Source: Trichoplax adhaerens
Taxonomy: Eukaryota > Placozoa > Uniplacotomia > Trichoplacea > Trichoplacidae
DNA length: 64,000 nucleotides
Assembly (NCBI RefSeq): GCF_000150275.1
Contig: NW_002060950.1
Coordinates: 1,600,106 to 1,664,105 of the forward strand
Direction of reading: 5' to 3'
The notes beneath the pieces are model-generated. The model did not search any database. It was not told the origin of the DNA and was given only the letters and a program-made list of their open reading frames with translations. The translations under genes and the position numbers were made by a program. Within the stretch, counting starts at the first letter, position 1. Each line of letters begins with the position of its first letter. Of this stretch, positions 14,638 through 29,400 are shown piece by piece.

Positions 14638-15915
14638 TGATTACTTAATCATCTAGAGCTTTACCAATGATGTAAACTACACATCAACAATGGGTCTGTA
14701 AGATATGACTCTTCCTTTAGTCTTTAAAAATTTCTTTTTCTAATTAAATATTATATCATAAAATGGATACATAGATAAAATTACTTTAGATAGAGCAATA
14801 GTTTGCCGTTGGCATAGTATCATATCGGCATAAATGTCAAATTTCACTTATGTTATCCGACGCCAATCGTAAGACTATCATCCACTAATTTCCTATCATC
14901 GTTAACCATTAATTGTCATTGTATTTCTTGTTGATATCATCTGCATCCTTGCATTACCTGTAGAACATAATTCTATCCTAAGTTATTGGCGTAATACGCG
15001 CCAAGATAGTTAATATTTTATTGTAAACATAGAGGAAATTCCTACCAAAGTCTTTGTAATTTAGTAACAAAGCATAACTAATGCTAAACTTATCTTGTAC
15101 CAAAACTGTACTGAATATCATTATATTGTTGCTTAAAAAAGTTTCAGCATCTTCAAAATTATTAAAGTCATTCAAATCATAATGCTGAATGCAATGTTAA
15201 CATGTCAGAAGTAAAATATAGTCGTATCCATAAATAATCGTAATTTTTAAAGGAGTACCGTAATACGGTATTAGAGTCACTTTATTCGTTCTGTATGAGT
15301 GAATAAAAGAACATTTATTTACTATAAAGACCAATACGTGTTATGATTATTACTAATTAGAATTATCAATGCCGTCATTCATAACCTATCATGCAGAGTA
15401 AAACAAGAATTGTCGATTACATATTCAGAGGAATAGCACACCAAAATGAATAGAATAAAATTAATTACTAACGCACGTAAAATGAATTGTAACTTCTACG
15501 TGGCATGGCTGAAAATACGGTCGTACTATGTTTGATGACCTTACATTAAAAGAATTACATATTCATGATTAATCCTAGCATAATGTTATCATTCAGAGAA
15601 TATTGCTTTCTAGTTACATATCTCATACATCAAATAGGCAGTAACCTTCGACAAATATTATAAATATACAGGTTCATCTAGCAAACCTGCAAAATCGTAA
15701 CACATTTCGAAGTACCCATCTAATAATTCCACTACAATAGGTTTAACCCTTGTACAAATGCTCAAGATATCCTCGGCACATTATTATTTAGTCGAACATA
15801 CAAATTCTTTATTACGTTCTGTAGTATGCAATTTTAAAGCATAAAGAGTTTTATCCAATTAACGCTTACAAAAATTTCAATCATCTACAACTTGTGAGTA
15901 GTGGTATTTAGGTAA
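14638..15915. other. Spacer between the convergent prominin genes
   Basis: This is the 3' spacer shared by two convergent genes. No further coding exon was recognised on either strand, and no clear repeat array is visible. Confidence 0.5.
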
Positions 15916-18900
15916 TTATACCATTTTAGGCTTTTCCTGTAATTAAAAGCATGCAACCAATAAATGCAAAATTGTAGAAAAAAGACCTTAAGTGATCAGA
16001 CAATTTACAAAATTTTTAATTTTTATTGTGAATTCTATGACTTACCGCGTGCATATAACCAGTATCATAATATGCATCCCTATGAAAAATATGAAGGAAA
16101 AGTTTATTCTCGGGTTTACTACTACTTTGATTTGACTACTATAATCTCACTTACATAGCGTTTTTGTCATAGGGATGCTCTTTTTCCATACGTCTATAAT
16201 ATTTCGCCAGCTTTACTCCAAATATAATATTTGGTATGAAACAAATGGCGCATATTCCCACAGCACACCATACACCGTTCTACAATTGAGATATAAATTT
16301 TATGTGACATGTACCAATAATGTTACAACAAAATAAAATTTAACATATCGTAAGCAAATCGGATTAATTGATTGAACCATTTCCAAAAATCACATACTAT
16401 TGCATCTTGCAAGAAATCACAGACGACGTTTACTGCATTGTCGTACACATTACGTAGAACAAAGCATTTGCCTACGTCGTTCGAAATCTACACGATAGAA
16501 ATAAAATAGTATCACTTCTAACAATTATAATAAATCAAAATTAACAAAGTGCATACCTATTAATTTATTTATGTTAAAAATAATACTGATCCTAAAATAA
16601 CTACCTTGTTTTTAACATAGTTAGCATATTCTTTGGCTTCGTTACCGATTTGGGTTGCGATAGTTTTTACAAGCTAAATATTTCAAAATTGGATAGCATA
16701 AATTTGGTAAATAAATGTAAGATATTCAACACTAATTACGATATACTGCAACCAATCATTGTGATTTAAATGTGTTATACTGTACTTACGTTCTTAGCAT
16801 CCGTATGAAAGCTGGCTTTTATGTAATTATCGGCAACTTTAGCTCGATCTAATAATACCCTTATATCACTCTATATATAGATGAATGTAATCAAACTTTA
16901 AAACAAGGCAGTATTTACTCTACGAAGTTTTGTCATCATTACGCTTGAATCTATAATATAATATCTATTTAATTGTTGCAAGAAATTTTGCTTAATACAA
17001 TACTAACCCTTAGAGCCATAATTTCTGTTTCTAGTTTGTTGATATTTGTTTGTAATGAAGTCTAATTATGATCAATAAAGTAATTAAAAGACTTAGGCGA
17101 AAATATATAGATAAGCTAGACTGTACACAACTATAATACTCGTATCATAATTTAGTACCTTCAATTGATTAATGGCAGCAACCTTCCCGGAATTTAAGAT
17201 ACGAAGTTCTTGTGCAACTTGTCGAACATCATTAGCAACGCTCTGAATAAAAGTACCAGCACAACAATTTTAATCAATTATGTAAGCTAACCATCCTTAT
17301 TTTGTAAACATTGTATACGGTTAACTGCCAATATACAAGCAGTAGAGCTATTATTCTGATACAATAGCAAGCTAACTACTAAACTTACGGTGGAATTTGT
17401 ATCAGCTTCTAGTCTATTAGCGTAATCCACTAAATTGATCGAAGTAGTTCTTATCGACAGCTACAAATAGCAAAAAAAGAAGCCGAAACAATGAGGTCAC
17501 AAAATCGTTGACTTTAATTACGTTGAAGTTTCCCAAACAAATAACATTTAAAGCTTACTATAGCGTCAATTTCAGTAGTATTAATTTTAGTAGCATTATT
17601 ATTCAGACTCTCTTGCAGAGTTCGATTATTCTGACTACTCAGAAGTGTTATATTAGGCGTTGGAATGACTATTTTGTCCACTTCAGCAGTTATATTCGGA
17701 AGGAGCTGTAAAAAAGATTTTAAAAAATTTACGACAATAAATTAAACTACCTGAAAAGTATCTATCCGTTATGTAAGTTATCTTTAAAATTCTAAAATTT
17801 TACCCTTTGAATATCTAATTCTTTGGTAATGTTAAAGCGATAGGCTAAAAGAAATGTTGAATATAGCGAGTTATCCTTTTGGCATTCACTGTTAATTTGC
17901 AACGATAAGAAAAAAGAAATCAGATATATATAAAAATAAAGTTAATTATAATCAGATTAAAAGGCATACTTCAGGATTCTGGTAGCGGTCAGAGGAATAG
18001 TATCGTTTTGTAATAAAAATCCAGCGATGGGATAGCCACCCCAAACAGTTTCATTATCAATTACCTGTAATTTATAGCAAAAAACTAGTTAGTGATAGCA
18101 TGTATATGGTGATAAAGGCATGAATAAAACACTGTAGTATTATCCTATGTGCTATAACTAGCTAGTAAATGATTCAATGGCAAGCAGAATCGAACCTGTC
18201 TGTAGATACTACCATTCTTGATTGGGTGGCAAGCAGCCCGCTGCATATTACCACCAATCATGAAGAAAGATGCGTTAATGAACAGGTAAAAGAATGCGAA
18301 TATAAACATTAGCCCAACGCTCCTGTAACATGAGAATGATAAATTCTTAATTGAAACTAATGTAAAAATAAAAATTATTTGCTGGATAAATATATTAACA
18401 ACTTACGCCATTAAGAAGATGCCGCCAGCATTTGACATTAAACCGCGTTCAGTCGGTGCAGCATCGGCCTTACGTCCAAGTATTCCAAAGAATAATCCAA
18501 GGATAATCAAACCAGGGAATAGCATAAGGATACCGCTGTAAACCATATATCCAGCTACCCTGTGGAGTCAACACAATAATTGTGATATGCATAAATTGTC
18601 GGTATTTAATTAAAATACAAATCAATCGGGAGTACTGTACTACAGACACGGTTAAGCGGTATAAGAATTTAGTTAACCTTTGTCTTAATATTTCCTTAAA
18701 CAATGATTCAAGATAAAATTTATTGGATAATCAGATGTTTTAGGCACTTACACGTATACATCATACTCCTTTTTCTCTTTCTGAAGTGCATTGATCGCTG
18801 GATTCACGTAACTCGTTATATTGAACTATTCCCATAGGAATCAGAATATTGATAGTAAGAAATAGACTAATAAAACTGCTAATATATGAACACACGTACA

Positions 18901-21900
18901 AAATCGTATTATCTTACGTTTCTAATGAAAGATATATAGGATAAAGCAGATCTTCGAATAGTGTCCAAACTCGTTAACTGAGTGGAGATTTCTGTAGCCA
19001 TAAAATAGTATATATACATTATTAATGTTGAATTGACAATAAACAATTAATAGATAAATTATTTTCAAGCATATCATACTTTGCCTAGCACTCTTCGTTT
19101 CATTTACGACTTGTTTTGGAATCTTTGCAGTACGATTATTGATCTAGTAAATAAAAAAGATATTCACTTTATTATTAAGCAATAGGAATGACATAAAAAA
19201 GTAAAATTTTTTAAATACCTCTCCACTAATCTTTAACGGCTGCCGATCAGATACATTCTTGATTACATCAGATACGGGCTGTAAGCTTGGCATCTATCCA
19301 TAATTAAATTTATTTCAAATATTAGTTTGCAAAATCAAATAAAAATGATCCGTCAATCCTAACAACAATAATTAATTAATGGATTATATATATATGAATA
19401 GGATTAGCTCCAATACTAATAAAATAAAGCACAAAATAATCCATCTTTATCATAAAGTTTAAAATTTAATAAAACAATTCAATTGACGTCGTAGTAATTA
19501 AATAGTAAAATAAACGATAATTGATATTGCAAGAATACAAAAAATACAGTTTTACACCTAAGCTTCTTAATGTCATGATTTTTACCTTCGAAGCATCAAA
19601 GATTACAAATAAACTCGAAATGTTAAATTGAACGGAACTGCTGCACGAACAGGCTGTTTCAAGTCGAGTAAGGTTTGCCTTAATAGCGTTTATCGTAATG
19701 TTCAATTCAGTCATATTAGCTTCGAGTTGAGATAATTGTGAATTAATTTTCTGCAAAGTCATATTGGCCGCAATATTATCTACAATGAATATAAATTAAT
19801 CATAAATTAATTTGTAGCACTTTTAAAATAGCTTATAGCAACTATATAAGAGGATTAGTATAATTATTAGCGTTAATAATTTCAAAATACCACTTGATAG
19901 TTGTGTTAAAATTTGAACTACTGGATCTGTTCTATTCTGAATCATTCCTTTTAAGGGAATACCAACCGTAGTCTCAATACCTGTGGTGATAGTTATCAAA
20001 TTATATATACATGAATTAGTTATTAATGAACAACATTTAAAAAATAATTTTTTTTAAGTCAATTACCGCTGTCGCTGATATATCTTCTAACTCTGCTCAT
20101 GGTAATGTTGAAATCATTGTCCAATAAAATTGTGAATTGCTAGAAAAATTAAATAGGTATTTTCTCGGTTACTTTAAACGGCCACCGATGAAATAGAATT
20201 AATCACCAGTAGTAGCCGTAAGATGTACTTATAATTGGAAGAAGTCGATACGATGGATGGTGAATTAGGGTTAATTAATACGTCATGTAATTTCAACCTT
20301 GTACTTGTACATGTATGTATGTATAATACACTGTAGCTAATTTATTTTAAAGTTGATTTTATCTATTCAAAATTTTTTTCTTAAATCACGAAATATTCAG
20401 ACAGCTTACATTTGATGTAACAGTTTGATAGTTAGTAACATCCACCAAACCATTTCGGAGGGTTACGTCAACTTTCTGTACAGTTTCCGCTAATTGAGCG
20501 GAACTCAGAAAGCAGGTAATAGCTCCACCGCTAAAAGAGTAGACAAAATGCATAATATACATTCATTATAGAAAATCTAGGCGATATCGTCATAATGTAC
20601 GAAATTAAATTAAAAAATTATTTTTTATAGTCTATTAAGTAACGAGAGAAAGCTATAAGCAGGTCTAAATTAACTCAAAACACTTTTAACATCGATTATA
20701 ATTATTGAAAATATTGACATAATCATTTATTACTGTTTTGATAAAATGCATGATTAATAAGTTAATTTACGAGTGGTAAATGATAATAGCAAACAAGAAA
20801 ATTGCTAAAGCTACAGTATAATACAGTATTTGAATACAGTATCAGCTGGGATTAACCTATTACTCTCACAGATGATTATTTCCAACGGACAAAAATCAAC
20901 ATTAAATTAACATTGCAATGGATAGAATACTGTGCAATGCGTTAGCATAGCACTTAGACTGTACTGTACATCATTTAAAAGAGAAGAGTGCAGGCAAATA
21001 AACTAGCCCATAACAAGATAGGTCACTAAATATAAGTACTGTACTGTACGTTATACCGTAAACTTATAATTAATATGAACTTACATTGCTAGGAGGGAAA
21101 ATATTACTAAAAATATGCCATAACAGATTCCTTTGCATCTAAAATTCTTTCCTCTGGCTTGCATCATTTCGCTACCACACATTCCACAACAGCGTAGTGT
21201 ACAAAAAGTGATACCAACTATAACGAATGTAAAAGCAGCAACAATACCGATACCACCAAGAATTGCGAAAACAAGCTCGTAATGGATAATCTGTTATAAT
21301 GGTCATTTTTTTGTTAAAACAAGGTTGATTAATTTCAAAATATGAAACAGCCTAGAAAACGTTTGAGTATACAGTACTAACTGTACAAAAAAATTAATTG
21401 TAATAACCGATTAGATAATTTTTCATTATGTCGATAAATTTATTGGTGAAAAAACTGTGATTTTCTAATATTACCAATAGTACGAGTACAAGTCAGTAAG
21501 AGACTGATATTATATAGAAAGAGTCACTTTTTCAAGTAGTACTTGATTAAATTTTAAATCAATTAAACAAAATATGGTTTTTCAATCGTTCAATAGATCC
21601 ATGTACTGTACTACATGACCCGCGTTGGCTGATTTCAATTGTGCCCTTACCTTCTCGTAATTCAAATCCCAAACAGCCTGAAGTTGTGAAGTTGTCCGTG
21701 CTTTAATCAATTCACGGAGGACACCTAGGTATTAATAAAGTAAGCAAGACAGCATTATTATACAGTAGTAGAAGTAATGTACATTGCATGATTATTGATC
21801 TTTAAAATATCGTGGTATATAGATATACCGCAAGCATACCAGGAATAATTTGGTTAGTATTAACAGAAAAAGACATTGTTGTTTTTCACTATTATAATAA

Positions 21901-23801
21901 TATCACGGCGAATGCTCTAAAAATAATAATCGTCTCCACTTAACACCGGATAATCAATGTGTCGTTTGTCGTTTGATATTTCATTCTATAGCCCAAACTT
22001 TGTGTTGTACTCAATGCGGATGGACATGATTACTGTAGAATATTACAATACTATCATTTTATTAGCTTTATTAGGGCTTGCTAAGGTCCTAGCTGTAGTT
22101 ATCTTCAAAACTGTTTGCTAAATTAATATATGTAAAGAGTTAGATAGGTTAACAGATCTACCAAATATTGTCATCATGCTTTTCATCTGCTCCTGCCAAT
22201 GCTAGGGTAAAGTAATGAATACTTCTAACTGACTCTTGACATTCTGGGCAGTACTGTAAGATGATACGGGGGGGGGTTATGTCAGCATTCTATATCGGAA
22301 TAGAAATTTTAAAATTAAACCAATTTATGAATGCCACCATGCTCCATGTACATTTCACAGCAACTTGGCGTAGCCTAACATCACATTTAAGCGACACATG
22401 ATTCCCTGCGCGAAGATAATTTGTCTTCAAAAGCAATCAATATTGAATTTCAATTTTCTACCTTCAAAATTAAATTTTTTTGAGAGTATAGAAAAGGATT
22501 TTAGATGTCCAGTATGAAGATTGATAAAGAATAACATTCATTATTATTATCATCCCGATCGGGGACAGACATCACTTTAACTTTATTATCCATCAATTTT
22601 TTTTCTTTTCTGTCCCGACGTAGCCACAATTCGTCATTTATAAACAAAGTCTCGTTAACATGTTAACATCCTCCAGCTTCAACACTTTCATATTCAGTTT
22701 GATACTAATTCATAGACAAAGGATTGGGTCAGACAGTGTATGGATAGAAAGCCGGCGAAATCAAGTCGGTTGCTATATTGCACACTAGACAAGGACATTT
22801 TTTTATTCATGTTGTCGATCAGGAGAAAACATTTCTAATTAACGTGGAAATGTACAGGAGTGTAGAAAGGAATCAACTTCTGCTGATGTCAAATAAGCAA
22901 ATATTCATCACAATAGAGCGCCAAGATTACTTTCAATAGTGGACGGACAAATATCGTATACTTATTAAAAACTTGATCCAACAGTAATTAAGTATAGTCA
23001 ATTGTGGTGGCCGGATATCAGTATGTTTATATCTACTAATGAAATGATTTTATCATTGGGATCACAATTGCAGTTTTACTTCTGTATGTACGCGTACAGT
23101 TGCTAACCTTCTCTTACCAACAAATGCAACAGAATCTGCTATATTGGTTGGTAAAAAATAGATTTGTTATTTAATTCTTGAGATCAAAGTAATATCCAAT
23201 TGGATGAAAGGTCAACAATGTCAATAACAACAACATTAAAGATAAATCAATGATGATTTCGATGTCAAAGTGGATCGATCTTGGCCCTCTCAAAAATGAA
23301 TTCATTTCTACTGTATGAAACCAGTCATTTCACTAGTCCTGAATCAAATAATCAAATCGATTGTAATTGTAGTCATTGTGAAATGAAGAGGAAAATGGCA
23401 ATTGTACTAAGGAACTCGCTTGCAAGATGATCATTTGGTCATTTAGGTTGATGACTAGAAATTAGGGATGGATATTCAGTATTGATATTGTACTTACCGT
23501 AAGGCAATTCTTGAGTATGGATGGCATTGATAAATCCACGAGCGATATTATAAAAAAAAGCCATGCCAGTTTCCAATGGAGTTGTGGCAGTATTGGTCAC
23601 GATTTGATCCTGAGTCGGTAACTTGGAAAAGAGTGAGCTGGAAGATGAAGTGGTTATGGTAGTCGTATTGGCTGTCATGCTATTGCCACTTGGAGGAGTT
23701 GTGGCTCCTGTCGATTGTCCTAAGCTCAATGTCGCTAACAAGGACAGTGTTAGCAGGGCATGAAAATAAAATGGTTGCATTTCGCTTGATTTCAATGGCA
23801 A
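15916..23801 (-). CDS. Prominin family protein B, convergent with prominin A
   Basis: A second prominin was assembled from many short minus-strand exons with good GT-AG sites. Exon 1 (23801-23498) has a signal peptide; translation may instead start at the second Met at 23780, which sits directly before the hydrophobic stretch LLTLSLLATLSLG. Exon 2 is 21651-21724. The exon at about 21293-21091 holds membrane segments one and two, separated by a Cys-rich turn (CCGMCG). Segments three and four lie near 18560-18420 and 18310-18190, and segment five near 16275. The last exons (to 15916) encode a short tail ending KPKMV, unlike the proline-rich tail of prominin A. The second intron region and the 1.8-kb first intron (21725-23497) hold no other gene seen. 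Exact boundaries of several loop exons were not all verified. Confidence 0.82.
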
Positions 23802-24240
23802 TCAGAAATATAATAATAATAATGACTAAAATAACTGTTGGATTGAGGCTTGAATACGCGTCGACTGGCTTTCTCTCTTGTTATCGGCTCTGTTGGTCTA
23901 ACGTCGAGCAAGACACAAAATAATGTTTTTTCCTCTTAGTAAACTTTTTACTTTCTTTCACTACCGGTCGTCTACCGTTTAGCACAGCTTTTCTTCACTA
24001 GAAACGATATCCAATAATGTGGGAAATGGCCCGTAAAATCCAATGAGGACAAGGAATTTTCTTGCAAGTTTTTAGGCCGCCACTGTCACTTTGCCCAATT
24101 TAGCTTAATGACGTTTTCACTCGTTTCCTTCTTCTAGTGTACACTTGCGTAGTTGATTCCGAGATTGAAGACTGAGCCGTTATATAGCGCTCGTTACTAC
24201 GTCGTTACATTCCAATGACAACACGAGCGCTAGTGTGTCT

Positions 24241-24365
24241 GACGGTCTGTAGTGACAGTACAGTGGACACGATCTAAATTTATACTATGACGTCTTGGAC
24301 AGGACAGTACAGTACACTGTAAAATTCACTTCATGTACTGTACACTGTACACTGAGTGGACAGCT
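24241..24365. repeat. GTAC-rich palindromic tract upstream of prominin B
   Basis: Overlapping copies of AGTACAGT, TACTGTAC and ACACTGTAC fill this stretch, giving many short self-complementary segments. Similar tracts recur elsewhere in the window (46257-46345, 54594-54634, 61941-61974, 63951-63991). Confidence 0.6.
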
Positions 24366-25939
24366 GTGTTGTGTTCCATTGTCGTATACGCTTGACACCG
24401 TAACGCTGCTTCAGTCACACTGTGTTTGTCACTGCCGTAATTCAACGTGCATGCCGTACGTCATGGTGCAACGGGCAAGGGGTATAAAAGTCCACCCCCC
24501 CCCCAAAAAAAGATCAGCGTGTTGGAAGCTCGCTTTGCCTGACTGAATTACCAATTCTGTCTATCATCACTAGGTGAAAACTGAATTTTTTACATGGCAT
24601 TGCCCCAATTGTATCTCCCCATCGCTGCCTAGGCTATTAAATTACTGTGCAGTGCAGCAGAGTTGATTTTCCTTTCCGCCTTTCTTTCTATCGACTTGGA
24701 TACCGCGATAACATACAGTACTCTAGTAGTACCATGCGACTCCACTTTCTACTGTATGCTGAACAGGACTGTCCCAACCCCCAATCCATTGTCTGTACTA
24801 CACTGAATTCACTTGATCAACTACCGGCTGTATCCATAGTCTAAAGTAAAGAGAACTATATCAACTATGACGTAATTCTTGAGCGATCGTCAGAGAAGCT
24901 AATAGAAACTTTTCTCGAACTTTTGAATCCTTTTTTGAGGGGGGCATGATATACAAATTGGCTGATTGCAAGAACACAGTGTGCTAACTATTGTAGACTG
25001 GGCAGACTTGGTCCACGACGATAGGGATGCATGGACACCGACTCTAATAGGGTACGATGACTCCAGTCCTAAACAACAGCATGACTTTGCAACTGAAAAA
25101 TGGAGTTGAATACAGTGCTGTACCATCTCCATCAATTCCTCATTTGTAAAGATTTGATTGATAGGATGATAACGATAGAGTGAATAGGAGGAGATGCAGA
25201 GAAAAATGGACATAGTGCGAGCAAATATGGAATAATAATAACATCATCATTATTATAATAAGCGCTAGCATGAAGTCCATGACGTCATCTGCTTCGCCTA
25301 GGGCGGTATTTGAACTAATATTATTATTTTATTAGCAGTGCGCGGGTGCTATAAAATTCCATTCAAAAATGGATGCCTCCATATACAAGACTGGGATATA
25401 ATATGATAGAGTATCCATCGAGAAGAACATCTATCAATTAGATATTTTACTCCCTCCCTGTCTGCCTGCCTCTCCTGCCCAAGTAGGCGCTCTGCTAATT
25501 TAAACCAATGCATCGTGTTTGTAGAAGCTTGCTTTGCTTGCAATGGCGTGCATCGATAATAAATTACTGTAGAATGAATCCACGCACCTTAAATGACACC
25601 AATCTTGCGTCTGGAAATAGAAAATAGCAATAATAACCTTGGTATGTCCATATTCAGAAATAGCTATTTCCAACCATAAAATCCAGATGAACAGTCCTAT
25701 TATCCCAGTTGGACTATCCCATAGATGACATCATAGATTGAATAGGTTAGGTAAAAGTCCTTTTAAAAACACCTGCTGCGCGCAACCTTCAGTAAAAATC
25801 AATGTCAATACAGCATGCTGAAAGGCATAGCAATCCAGTCTAGTAATAGGATTACCAACGAGATAGGCACTGCAAGGCACGGGTGTGGCAAGAAACAAAT
25901 AAATAAAGAGTAATTGTCTAAAATATTGACATTATGATC

Positions 25940-26440
25940 CAACTGCACACAACTTGTACTGTACATTATAGTGCATAAAGACAGTTACGTAATTTGAACC
26001 CATAGGGGACAGCTACTCGTGGTATACTATGCCTGAGATAGAGGTAGACTAGGCCTACATACTTGTATTTTATCAACATAGGTTACGGAAGAAATCAAAG
26101 TGGGTGTGCTAGACATCCAACTCTACCTTATACACTTTTTAATCTAAACTACGGTATTGTTCATATTGGCGATAGCCTGTGGCGGTGGATATCATATCAG
26201 ATCATCAATAAATAATGTAATTTCTGCCAACATGTGTTATGCACGTACTGTATTTGGACGCTTAACCTGTGCATAAGTAGCAGTAGCAATCATAGTATGC
26301 ACTTTCTAATCTAAATTAGAGACATAAAGTAATCTATGGCATTTATCCATATTGACGATGGTTGGTAGAGTGAATACCGTACCGAATCAGAAATCAATAA
26401 TTCCACCCTAGACTAGTGCGTAGTATTCGTTTACACAAGC
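25940..26440. repeat. Diverged direct repeat, about 170-190 bp
   Basis: The blocks CACTTT(T/C)TAATCTAAA and CATATTG(G/A)CGATGG recur in the same order, near 26134-26190 and 26300-26360, with a GTGCATAA block before each. Only two reasonably clear copies are visible. Confidence 0.5.
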
Positions 26441-29400
26441 ATCGTGATTTACGTATATATCAACAGAAATGAATACCATCAACAATTTCTACACCCACAA
26501 GATAGATCCTCTCTAGACTGCAATTAAACTAAATGATGGATAGAATCATCTAAAATCTGTAAAGACTATTTACTTCCATAAAAATACATGCTTTATTTGA
26601 TTTGCAAGGCCACATGTCCCTTTATAAACTAATTTCAATCATTAGCCATAATGATAGCTGATAATCGTGGCTAATAGTAGGTTAGTGTCCGCAATTACAT
26701 TGTTCAAGAGATTCAAAATAGCTACATGATCGTAAATGATAGCATGCCCAAAAGTGGATTACAATCTTGACAATAAGTCATTGTTCAAGCTAGAGTAGTA
26801 TTACATAGAATATCGAAAATAATTCCCTGCTATTAAAATGTTGGACTTTCACTACATCGTTATTTATAACTTTCTAAAAGTGTCGATTACTTTCCAATAC
26901 AGATACTTGTTATTTCTTATTTCTACTAACCCAACATAACCAAAACATGACAATGAAAATATTATTCCTTTGATCATGCATGTCCGATGAACTAAAAAAA
27001 CATATTGGAGATTTACAACTAAGAAATAAGTAAGTCTATATAACCATGAAATGATTTCTCTAACATAAAGTTATGATGCCATAATAGAATGCGTAAATAT
27101 CTTTTCATATCTCTATTAAAGTATAAAATGAACATTAACATAAACAGTTAGACCATATGTAGTAAAAATCGATCAACAAATAGAATCGGCCTGATATAAA
27201 AAATAGATGATAATAAGTTCATTAATTTACTGTACTAGTAAGGAATATTCCTTCAATATCCTCACTCAAATCATCAATAACTACCAAATATCTATAAATA
27301 AAAAGCTCAATTGTCATCAACTGTACGACTGAGCGATCTCCCACCATCTGCTGCTAATCGTTTACTAAACACCTACTCAGAAAAACATTAAAATAGTTAT
27401 GGTTACCTTGTTCAAGAAATTACATCATAGAAATACACAAACGGCCTTTAACTAAAATGAGAAGCACCTATAGTGTAGTCTTCAACTTAACATAAAGAGC
27501 TAAATAGTTGACCAGACTGATGGATCTTATATCACACAGTGAATAATGTAAATAAAGATATTTGTCAACACTATAACATAAGTTCATGATCGACTATAAT
27601 GTACAAATTATTGGTAACAACAATTTTAATTTAGAATACAATATCCTATTGTATATATCGTCTATTCATTTAATCGCAGTGCAAATATATTTCGTAGTAA
27701 AAATTTATTGTATAACTTGGTATCGTAGATATCCTCTACGTGATTTAACCTGAATCAATCAAGACTAATTCATAAACGTATGCCATTAGCCTAACAGTAA
27801 ATTATAAGCTATATATTGAAACTAAGGCTAACTTTCTTCTCCTCTATAGTAGATTACATCATTTCCACTTATCATTATCCTCACCATCATTTCAACTTAT
27901 TTATAAATTGCAATAATGTGAAAAATAATAAAAAGAATTGACAATGCATAAAGTATTTGTCACCTTTGTCACCTTTGCTAATTTTGTTATTTTTTACTCA
28001 ATCCTGGCATGATTCCATTAGCATGAAAGAGCCCATTTTTGATCGATATCTTAATTTCTATTATTTGATTGGTTACGTATTTTAATTTTGTTGATAATTT
28101 CAGATGCAGCTATGAGTTATGAAGTAATCAATTCCATAAGAAGACTCAGAGTAAGAATCAAAATCAAAAATAAAGCTTTCTTAAAGTCTAAACCAAATTC
28201 TGTATGCCTACATCTAATTTGTAATTTGAAATTAATTTATTATGCCTAAATTTATTATAAATACATGTTCATCTAGTCATAACTAATTCACTTTTATACC
28301 CGATATGATAGCATCAGGATGAAAAATGACCATTCTATTCTGTCGAAACATCAGATAAAAATGCCATTGTAATATATTTAATAAGCAACAAGGCTAGCTT
28401 ACTCCATTAATCTCAAATAGCTTATAATCAATCATTCTATGTCATCCCCTTAATATAATCATTAGTTCAATTAAATCCGCAATTCGTCCTTTCTATAGCC
28501 AAAGAGATGCATTATTTTAATAGCTTCATAACCTTGGGCAATAAGCGCTTAATAATGATTGCATTTCCATCTGCTATTTGCGATTATAGTATTCAAAAAG
28601 CTGTGCTAATTACGTCATTGTTGCAGCCTTTTCACTACAACTTAAAATATCAACGATTAAGCTACCTTGATTATGCTATCCTCAGAAGCTAACCCAATAA
28701 TGAGCCAACATTTAACAGGATTAATCTGTATTCTTTAAAACAGTAAATATTAAATCACTTTTACGACAACGAGTATTCGATCTCAATACTAATTTGTTAG
28801 TATAGCATAATCATGAAAAGAAAATTCCGTTAATTCACTCTAGTCATTGAAGAACAAAATATTATACATTATAATTATTGATATAAACGGCAGAAAATAT
28901 AATCTAACGCTAAGGACACAATGATGAAGCAATATCGTAATAAAAGAAGGAGATTAAGATCAATTCAGCTACACGCTGGTCCATATCCATCATTTTACAT
29001 ATCCTAACCGTCAATAGATGTAATCTCTGTCTAGGGTGATATTGCAAATAAACTATGTCACTCTTATTATTAATCATAAGAATTGAATGCAATGGCTGTG
29101 TAGTACATTCGATGAGAAAACGATTCATAGTCAAGTTATGGACTACTTGATCTACTTCAAACATTCTAAGATCGGATACTTTACTTTCGAATTAGCATGC
29201 AATTATAGCACATTGTGTAAATGATGATTAATATTTAAAGTTGTAACAGTCTTATACTGTATAACCCTGGATGATTTAAGGTAGTTTTATTCGCACATCA
29301 ATCATTCTATGTATCACATTCTTTAGTAACTTATAAAAATAAAGTAACGAATAAGACTGTATAATGACATCGATATCAGATTGACGATGTGCAACTAAGT

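Noticed and set aside
24899-25213. Minus-strand open frame of 104 codons
   Set aside because: No recognisable domain, no splice partners, and Cys/Ser-rich composition typical of chance frames in this spacer.
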